From: Pelobates cultripes
Lineage: Eukaryota > Chordata > Amphibia > Anura > Pelobatidae
DNA: 64,000 nt
Direction: 5' to 3'
Assembly (NCBI GenBank): GCA_933207985.1
Contig: OW240912.1
Location: 81,966,852-82,030,851 of the forward strand
The position numbers were made by a program, and so were the translations under genes. The notes under the pieces are model-generated. The model ran no database searches. It was not told the origin of the DNA and was given only the letters and a program-made list of their open reading frames with translations. Numbering within the stretch: the first letter of the stretch is position 1; each line of letters begins with the position of its first letter. Below, piece after piece: positions 56,200-64,000 of the stretch.

Positions 56200-58013
56200 A
56201 ACGCCCTCAACCAGTTACCAAACGACTTCGGTATCTTATGATACCGCTTCCGTTTTTCCTCCTCCTCTTTTTTTGTTGTCTTTTTTATCCTCCTACTTGA
56301 GGTAGATAAAGCCCTCCAAGGGCAGAAGGGCAAAGATCTCCCAGAATTCACCTTTCCAGATCTTTACCTTCACTTCTTGTTTTAGGTGGACCCCCAGCGG
56401 ACCCGCGACATATGCGTGCTGCCTAGCCACGTCGGGACTTCCCCCAGTCAATTCCGCACGCTTGCTTCCTGTATCTGCCGCACCAGCCATCACCCCAGTG
56501 TCCCCGCTTGAACTCAGCCCTGCGGAAGTCCCCTCACTAGCACCCGTGACCCCAGCCCCTTGAGCCCACACCTGACCAACGTTGCCCCCTGTGTCACCCC
56601 AAGCTCCCAGTGAGTGGAGTAGAGCTTGTAGTGTGTGAACCAATGTGCTGGATTGCAATGATTTTCAGGACTCACCGGCCAAGCCCCTCGTCCCATGAGC
56701 GCCAGGGGCTGCGTTGCCAACTGCCAGACGTCCAGGATGAGTGACATCCGTTGATATCCCACTGACTGGGGAGCCAACCCGGTGCCTTGCCAGTACAGAG
56801 GAGGAGCAGCTCCGAGACCTAAAACAAGGAGAAGAAGTCCTGGGTAGGGTGTACTGACCTCGTCCCGACCCTGGGAGCGCCCTCCCGCCACCAAAGCCTC
56901 TCGCCATGTGCCCTTCTCAGGCTGTGCGCCTGGGGCCCGGTCAGCCCCACCCCAGGGACTACGACTCCTCCCGTTCCTGCCCAGAGACCACCCCCGTCGA
57001 CCGTGCCTGGGGGTCACTGCCCTATCCCCGACTGAGCTACCTGATGTGGACCGGTGGAGCCGGGACCTAACCACCACCCCCTTAGACCCCTTGGTCCTAA
57101 CTGGCGAAGGGCTACCGCTGCTTTAGCCTGAACCTGACCCCCCCTAAGCCTGCACGCCCCCAACCACACACATTCACATGGAGGACCCCAGCCCCCCACC
57201 CGAGCGGGCCCCCTGGCTGGCAGACCCCTGCTCCCCCAGAACCCCCTGTCCGGATACTGCCATCACAGCCCCCCTACCATCCCTGTGTGACCCTGCCTGA
57301 CCCTGTTGTGAAGACCTGCCCCTACCACCCGAGGAGGACCCCCCCACCTCTCCAATTAGACCTGCTGCCCCCCCCTTGGACACCTGCCCCCCCTCCACTG
57401 AAGCTCGCCCCCCCGCGACCTCTGAGCTGACCTGCACTCCCTTAACTGCCCCCCCTCTACCTGCAACCCCAGAAGGACCTGATCACTTCCCACAACACCC
57501 CCATGGCCCCTAGTCCCCTGTGTGGCACTCCAATTGCCATGTCCACCAAGGGGACCCTGGCCGAAGCCCCCTGTACTTGCCTGCTGGTCCAGGGGCCTGC
57601 TAAGAGTCCTGCCGATTCTGGCCCCGCCATCCACTGCCTCCGACGGAATGGGCTCCCTCCTGGGCCGAAACTCCATGCTGCCAGTCACTCCAGGGGGCCG
57701 TCCGTCAGCCACCGTCGTTGTGCACCTCTCCGAGGCCCCGGCCACTCGCCTCAACCACGCGCCTACCGGGGCTGCTGCGGCCTGCTCCCATCTCCACGCT
57801 GCCACCGGGAATCTCTTCACCGGGCCCGCGCCCGGGCTCAGCCTCCTCGGCGGCCTTCTGGCCCGCGTCAGTCGTCCTCCTCCAACACCACGTTCCGTTG
57901 CAACTGCCAGTGCCGGTCCCAGCTGTGCCCGCAACCAGTCTGCGCCCTGATGTCTTGCTGCTGACCGGATCCCTTCCAACAGCCTCTCCAAGGTGTCCAT
58001 TGGCCCTGCAGAA
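56200..58013 (-). pseudogene. ORF1 (gag-like) region of the Ngaro-like element
   Basis: Gag-like protein packages element RNA. The likely start is the Met of MDTLERLLEGIRSAARHQG near 58000, followed by a long Arg/Gly/Pro-rich, low-complexity stretch (about 57900-56560) in shifting frames. Near the end are LGVHLKQEVKVKIWKGEFWE, IFALLPLEGF (56400-56300) and IPKSFGNWLRAFCVLATSA (56245-56190). These match the capsid-like core and zinc-knuckle approach of DIRS/Ngaro ORF1 proteins. Multiple frameshifts exist. Overlapping antisense frames reflect high GC content. Confidence 0.7.
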
Positions 58014-58070
58014 ATGACAAGAAGACAAAACCGCCACCAAGCCAAATCTGTGGACACAGGAGTGTTCACA

Positions 58071-59289
58071 AACTCGACCAGGTAGGAAATTAAAAGTGAA
58101 TCACTTAAAATGGCTGGTTATTTAAATAGCCAAGCCTACTTACCCATAACTCCACTCCTTCCTTGCTTCCTCCTCTGCCCGCCTCCTAACCCCTGTCAAG
58201 GCCCTTTTTCGCTTAGCTGTGCTTTGGTTACATGGGGCTACAGTACTGTGTGACCTGGGAAATCCCTATGACATCAGAAGAGGGAATCCCTCCAAGGTGG
58301 GATTAGGGTGTGTTTTAAGAGCAGGATTATGAGTAGGATTATGATAAGGGTTATAGATAGGATTAAGGGTAGGATTAAGTGTAAAACTGAGATACAGTGA
58401 TCAGGGCAGCAGCTGGCAAAGCTCAGTACTGATCAAGTAGGTGCCAAAGAAAGACCTATTTCTCCTTTAAAAATGAAATATAATATGCATGGGTGCACAA
58501 AAACAGAAAGGCTAAAAGTTATCTCAAATTATCTTAAACTGTGTGCATAGTGGACAGAAGCAGAAAAGGAGTCACAGAGGAGTGGCATCCACCAAGACTT
58601 AAAGATAGACTGTTTATAAATTATTCACATCATTAAAATTCCAACACAGTCAAAATATATCTTAAGGAAAATTAGGGACTACTCTGTCTTTTGGCAAGCC
58701 TGTAGTTGACCAAACTTGACAAAAGGGGTAACGTCTGCCGTCTCGTTTTGTCGGTTCCAAAGCTGTTACTAATGAGACTTGATCTATCATGAACCCTGTA
58801 TCTTGCGGAATCCTCCATAGACATCAGTGTTATACCCTTGCACATGTGTGAGAGTACACTACTGTTGTGACTCCTGCAGATTATGTGCCAAAAGTTAAAA
58901 TAAGAAGATGCTGGGGCAGCTTCGGGTGAGCATATCTGCCTTCCATTGCAACATTGGCTACCACACCCCAAGTGGGGATGTTATCTTTGGGGGTCTTTGG
59001 AAAATATGCAAAGACCTCTGAGTGTGACAGATCCACTGTAGCATAATCCAAGCCCACTAATATACATGCATATATGCATAAATGCATAAATCATACCTAT
59101 ACAGAATTTAATGAGGGATTTACACTCCTCACAGGATTATTCACTAGATTGCACCGAATGGCTTTGGTGGTTTAGCCGAAGCTCTACATTCAGATTTTCA
59201 TTTACAAATGTTCAGCGTTTATTAAATAATCCTGCCTTTCTCCAGTCATTGGTTCCCTGGTGCTGAACTACAGCTCTATAATATTTCAG
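58071..59289. other. Unassigned spacer right of the Ngaro-like element
   Basis: Degenerate GGATTAAGGGTAGG words lie at 58316-58385. No coding fragment was recognised; open frames up to 99 codons have no motif. The 5' terminal repeat of the Ngaro-like element may lie in its first 200 bp. Confidence 0.35.
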
Positions 59290-59625
59290 TTGTGAAGGAG
59301 TGCACTCATACGATTTAAGATAAACAAAATAGCTTCTTTATTTTAAGCAGACATACACCAGCACACCGTCAGTGATTCAGTCCCATTACTGGACTTTTCA
59401 CAGTACGTTACGATAATGGAGCTGAAACACTGACTGAATAATAGTGCACGTGTCTGCCTAAAATAAAGCTGTGCTTTTGTTTATTTAGAAGCCTTTTGAG
59501 TGCTTTCCTTTATATTGGATTTTCTTTTTTAATTTGGTACTCACCGGCATATCCACGTGTTCCAGTGCATCATAGGGTTGGTATAAACATTTCCAGGGCT
59601 GCTTTTTATTCCCAGTCCAACCCTG
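59290..59625 (+). mobile_element. Right part of an hAT-type element
   Basis: The end CCAGGGCTGCTTTTTATTCC, then CCCAGTCCAACCCTG closing at 59625, matches the right end of the complete element at 2171-3704 (CCAGGGCTGCTTTGGAATCC, CCAGTCCGGCCCTG). Upstream it shares sequence with 4262-4450. The left end is missing. Confidence 0.6.
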
Positions 59626-60045
59626 CTAGCAAATTGTCTTTTTAATTCTCTTGCATCATTGGCTGACCTTGTCATAGAAGCTTATTCACTAAAGTGTGAA
59701 TTGTCGAGAATTTAAAATGAACTTAAAATGTTCTAGGCAGACTGAAAATATAATTGACTTTCACAGTTTGTTCATTTAAGCTTAAAATAAAAATAAAATT
59801 GCATTAGCTTTAACATTCATCCTGGCAATTCATACTTTAGTGAACACTGTTATTAGTGTTAAAATCAGATTACAGGGTGGGGGTTACGAATTAGGGGGTG
59901 GTTTTTACCTCTTGGGTTTGTTTTTTTACTCCTTGTTTACATAACATTTGATTGGTACAGACACTAGCTATGAGTTAATGAAGTCTGTGCTTGCATCTGT
60001 ACAGACCTCTCTCCGTGCTCTGTCGAGATACTGAGTACTCTAGAA
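59626..60045. other. Unassigned AT-rich spacer
   Basis: I recognised no element or gene in this interval. Confidence 0.35.
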
Positions 60046-60165
60046 CAGGGGTAAGCAACCTTCGGCACTACAAAAGCTGTAGACTACATCTCCCATAATG
60101 CTCTGACAGTCATAATGCTGGCAAAGCATCAAGGAAGATGTAGTTCACAACATCTTTCTAGGGTA
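60046..60165 (+). mobile_element. hAT-type MITE left end, truncated
   Basis: CAGGGGTAAGCAACCTTCGG at 60046 is an hAT-like terminus. ACTACATCTCCCATAATGCT and the inverse-like AGCATCAAGGAAGATGTAGT form a hairpin that is typical of a widespread vertebrate hAT MITE. The right terminus (expected as an inverse of the left) is not found, so the copy is cut near 60165. Confidence 0.65.
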
Positions 60166-61300
60166 TTTTATTTTAATTGGGATATTAGGCTTTTTTACTT
60201 ACATATCTGAGCAATGTCAGTGGTCTGCACTGCTACCCTCAATTACATTGGGTGTAGATATCTCAGGAGAGTCCTCCAGTACTTTATATCAAATACTCTT
60301 CAATATGGTAGATATTAGTATCACTTTACATGCACACATACAGATATATTTTTATAGCAGTTGCAGCACTGTGGGGTCATGATTTCTAAGGGGGCTACAC
60401 AACACCACTATATACATATGCTTATTTGCTTATATTCTAAAAAATTATTTCTCTGCTGAAATGTGCTGTACAGCAGTGAGATGCTGTGAACTGTCATTTG
60501 GAAGATAATTTTCATATCTTGTATCTGTTTCTTCTAATATTCTGCAGTTACAGTATCCCTGAATAAAATATTTTAGCAATATTACATGCATTTACTTAGG
60601 CAATTGCTAACCTCTGCTATTATATCTGCTTACCAATCTTATGGTATTTTGCGACTGCGTTGTAATTAGCAGCTCTGGGCTGTATAAGTAATGCAGTTTA
60701 ATGGTATTGTTGAGTGTGTCTTGTATCAATAATTTTCCATCTGCACTAGTATTTCAGAATTCAGACATTATGCAGGAGAAAAGAGGTCCACAGCTGGTGC
60801 TCCCCGACTGAGAGTCTCTACGTTGTAAATTGATTTTATTCTTCCACTATGGTAAAAACATACACTATATGAATTCTTAAAATTACATTCTTTACTTGCT
60901 GGAGAACTGACCAACATCTCTCCTTCGGGAGTTAGCAATAGTCATTACAGCCTGTCTTCGTTAAAAGAGCCTAGTCACACTAAGCTGTTAGTTTGTTTTT
61001 AAGTCTAGCATTCATTGCTTTTATTTAGGCATAAACAAAAATGTGCAGTCCCTACGGATAGGGCATGTCGTTATTCTCTACTGCTTTAGTTTAGTTCCAG
61101 CAATATTTATACATTTTAATACATTCGCAATGCCCCAAAAACACTGTTCTACTTTTGGATAAATTTGAAATAGAAATATTAATACTTTAATTTATAGTCT
61201 TTACACAAATTGCATAGACACAATAACATTTCTAGCAAATATATCCCTGCATTATGATACGTAGACATACAAAATACCTGAAAATATTTATCTGCACTCC
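60166..61300. other. Unassigned AT-rich stretch
   Basis: No element ends or coding fragments recognised. Confidence 0.35.
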
Positions 61301-61309
61301 CTCTACACA

Positions 61310-61790
61310 AATATTTAACCAATCATTGTTAACAGGAGTAGTCCCAGAAGGTTGGAAGTTAACGAATATTGTGTCCATTCACAAGAAAGATAGTAGGGAG
61401 GAGTCGGGCAACTATAGGCCAGTACGCCTTACTTCAGTAGTGGGGAAAGTAATGGAAACCATGTTAAATGATAGGATTGTTGAACATCTAAAATTACATG
61501 GATTTCAAGATCAGAGACAACATGGGTTTACTTCAGGGAGATCATGCCAAACTAATCTTATTGATTTTTTTGATTGGGTAACTAAAATAATAGATCAGGG
61601 TGGTGCACTAGACATTGCCTACCTAGATTTCAGTAAGGCTTTTGACACTGTCGCACATAGAAGGCTTATCAATAAACTGCAATCTTTAAGTTGGGTTCCA
61701 ATATTGTTAAATGGGTAAGGCAATGGCTGAGTGACAGGCAACAGAGGGTTCTAATCAAATGCAATCCTACATTCACATTAATTTGCATCA
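61310..61790 (+). pseudogene. CR1-type LINE reverse transcriptase, finger/palm fragment
   Basis: The reading shows FNQSLLTGVVPEGWKLTNIV, HKKDSREESGNYRPVRLTSV (reverse transcriptase block 1-2), HGFTSGRSCQTNLIDFFDWV and AYLDFSKAFDTVAHRRLI, the block with the first catalytic Asp. A frame change near 61685-61700 leads to IVKWVRQWLSDRQQRVLI. The YxDD block and C-terminus are missing. It is a different part of the CR1 protein from those at 40939 and 51640, so it is an independent fragment. Confidence 0.85.
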
Positions 61791-64000
61791 AAGAAAAATA
61801 TCACCTTGGATCGTTATACAACAGTATTACACAGAAATACACCCTTCCATTCCCATATAGTCACACTCGATTCTTATATAATCCTGAGTTTATACTTATT
61901 AAAGTTACATTGAAATGTACACATTCAATCACACTGATACTATAGGCAGAAGAAGCACATTGTCATGAAGGAGGGGGAGTGGAATGATGTTGGGGGAATC
62001 TCCAGTCGCTTCCTTATTTATTTTTTTAGGATTTAATGATGGATGTAGGAAGCAAAGAGGATACAGGGAAATAAAATTCACCCTGAAAATATAGTAAGTG
62101 GAATGCAATGAGTAACATCACCCCAGTCATAATGGCTTAACTTTTAAAATCCTATGTTTTACTGTTTAAGAAAAATTTGAAAAACAAAGAATAATATATA
62201 AGGAGAAGATTTAAAAAAAAAAAATTTCATGATGCAAAAACATCTGTGAAAAGACCATTATCAAATAACTAAGAAATTGCATATTTATATATATATTAAA
62301 GGATGAGATCAGCTTAAATTGGCCTATATCCCATTTTGCTAATAGTGCCTTCAGTGGTGAAGTATAATTTTGTTGTTAGGAAAACCTGTGAAGTATTACA
62401 TAGTTGTTAGGAAAACCTGTTCTCCCCAGAATCTCTATGGTTCCTGCACAGATGGATATAATCCCTGTTTTACACATAAAATAAACACGTCCTTTACTAC
62501 CCGTTTAAATCTAGACAGAGAGTTGATGGGTATTGGGCGATTGCGTGAAGGAAACTGAATATGTTCTTACCCTCGAACTGGGGTGTTTGAAAAGTCAGAT
62601 ATACATTCAAATTGTGTATTTAAATGTGATAGGCTCACTGTTACTGCTCTCAATGCACTACCAACACTAGCCTATTTTTGATGTGGAGTAAATTGTGTGG
62701 ATGGGTTGTGTATGAAGATCAATATATAGCCTAACAGCTGAAGACAGATATTAAAAAATACATATATGTAATAACCACAACAATATAGCTCAGAGGCAGA
62801 AACTGATACTATATTGCAGTGGTACGCAGAGCTTTAGATTATAGATTGAACATATTTTCCCTAAGTGAGTTTCCTTATAGATAGACAATAACGTTATGCT
62901 AACAATAAACCCAGCATATTGAGGAACATATATACCATCATCCATCACCATTAACACCTTCATGGAAGATGACGTGCCGGGATCTTCATGATATAATGTG
63001 ATTTGCTCAATTCCTTTTCATATATAGATTAATGGTAATGAAAAAAATAAATTAGTTTAACAAAAGGTATTGTAACAGTGAATTATTAACAGTTCAGAGC
63101 ACTCACCGGAAAAAAACAGAAAATGTTGTTTGACCATTCCCAAAATAAATGTTTGTATAAATCAAATTATTATGTATAAAACACCAGTGAATTCCACAGC
63201 GCTGTACAATGGTAGTGTCCCAAAAAGGGATGCCATCAGCGTGGATCATAGAAGTAGCTGCGTATCAAGTACCGAAGTGCACTTTCTAAGCATGTTCTAA
63301 TGTAAGATGTATTGGCACTTGTAACAATTAAACAGACAAACACATTAAAACCTTCTCCCTGGAAAAAATACTGGACTAACTCTACTTTATATACCATACC
63401 TCCCAAGTGTCCTGAATCTAGTGGGACTTTTTAAAATTTTTCTAATTACATCAGAAGGACAGAAAAAGGACACCAGAAAAAAACGCACAGGCAAATTGGA
63501 ATTAATTTGTGTGTACCTCATGCTGTAAATAGGGAGTTCCCTTTCTAAACAAAGCCATCCTCGCCTTCATCTGCCTTTGTCCTTAGATCCCCAAGGCCCT
63601 CACTTTGCAATACATCCTAAAATTATATAGTACTGGCAGGGTTAACAATGTATGCCAACGTGAAGAATTCAGTCTGTACAGACAGTATAACTGTAGGCCA
63701 AGCACCGAATTCTGCGCATAAACATAAACTTGCATTAACATTTTCTGAAGCCAAGCAGGTGTCATTGATCTTGGTTATAAAAAAAATGCCAGATTTGTGT
63801 CACTATGAATTGTCTCAGTCATTTGTTAAAAAATAATTTTAGCAGACCATTTATGCTCTACAAAGACATCTTTACTCAATCTAGCTTGCAGCTATAATAG
63901 GTTTTAACATTTTCAGCGCCAAATGAGCGAGCAGAGCATTGCAATAAGGCATAATTCCTATTCTAGTGCAAAAATGGTTAAATTGCAGCGAACGGCGGTA
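61791..64000. other. Unassigned AT-rich stretch
   Basis: TTGTTAGGAAAACCTGT is directly repeated at about 62371 and 62405. ATTCCACAGCGCTGTACAAT near 63190 is a fragment of the dispersed repeat also seen at 39905-39948. No gene was recognised. Confidence 0.4.

Larger units (their letters stand above)
52740..58070 (-). mobile_element. Ngaro/DIRS-like tyrosine-recombinase retrotransposon, decayed
   Basis: On the minus strand the order is gag-like ORF1, reverse transcriptase plus RNase H, tyrosine recombinase and SGNH hydrolase, which fits the vertebrate Ngaro group. DIRS1-type elements instead carry a methyltransferase. GC content and CpG density are far above the flanks between about 53.1 and 58.1 kb. 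A minus-strand TTAATAAAGCTTTGG near 52800-52815 could be its polyadenylation signal. Split direct repeats, the hallmark of Ngaro ends, were not identified by eye. Every module is frameshifted. Outer boundaries are approximate. Confidence 0.75.

Noticed and set aside
53525..57964. Many plus-strand open frames of 60-196 codons
   Set aside because: They are antisense to the Ngaro-like modules and come from high GC content.
61254..61310. First 18 codons of the CR1-like open frame
   Set aside because: They do not match the family protein and are probably flanking DNA in frame by chance.
1..64000. CRISPR arrays, tRNA or rRNA genes, prokaryotic operons
   Set aside because: No direct repeats with unique spacers, no cloverleaf-like sequence with A and B boxes, and no bacterial gene context were seen.

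Overview
The window reads as a gene-poor, repeat-saturated stretch of vertebrate nuclear DNA. I found no host exon I could defend, no tRNA or rRNA gene and no CRISPR array. Nearly every coding trace belongs to a transposable element: L1/Tx1-like, CR1 and L2 LINEs, a Ty3/Gypsy chromovirus, an endogenous retrovirus (ERV) env, a Ngaro/DIRS-like tyrosine-recombinase retrotransposon, a Tc1/mariner remnant, many hAT-type elements and TTAA-flanked MITEs. This mix, with long AT-rich spacers and CG-rich hAT MITEs, suggests an amphibian, most likely an anuran. That is inference from element content, not from a host gene. One run of exactly 100 N (15157-15256) marks a scaffold gap.

Layout. 0.8-1.1 kb: diverged tandem repeat pair. 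1.9-4.1 kb: G-rich minisatellite split by a complete hAT element (2171-3704, 8-bp target duplication). 4.6-7.7 and 9.9-11 kb: minus-strand L1-like pieces (two 5' ends, two ORF1 relics), with a solo LTR between them (8397-9491). 11.3-12.8 kb: a 70-bp minisatellite, then a CR1 fragment interrupted by an hAT MITE that carries a head-to-head telomere-like array. 14.3-17.7 kb: an LTR, the gap, a frameshifted ERV env, a polypurine tract and an LTR of another family. 17.75-18.3 kb: Tc1-like relic. 19.7-25.4 kb: hAT-like end with a giant palindrome, purine-rich DNA and an L2 LINE interrupted by a 2.2-kb insertion that contains a solo LTR. 25.4-26.5 kb: solo LTR and CR1 tail. 26.5-35.8 kb: mostly featureless. 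35.8-39 kb: a TTAA MITE and a 1.7-kb hAT element with a 217-codon ORF. 39.6-43.6 kb: two CR1 fragments, two solo LTRs and a compound hAT MITE. 44.1-48.1 kb: MITE, long inverted repeat and an internally deleted Gypsy element with intact target duplication. 50.6-52.1 kb: LINE fragments. 52.7-58.1 kb: GC-rich Ngaro-like element, minus strand. 59-61.8 kb: hAT ends and a CR1 reverse transcriptase fragment. The rest is AT-rich DNA without recognisable content.

The elements do not work together as a system; the value lies in nesting order and boundaries. Target-site duplications found by eye support two hAT elements strongly (2171-3704, 37282-38984) and one with a single mismatch (12203-12769), the Gypsy element (45923-48138), and four solo LTRs (8397-9491, 22799-24032, 39949-40572, and 25375-26115 with one mismatch). 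All recognised protein-coding remnants carry stops or frameshifts, so nothing here looks currently autonomous.
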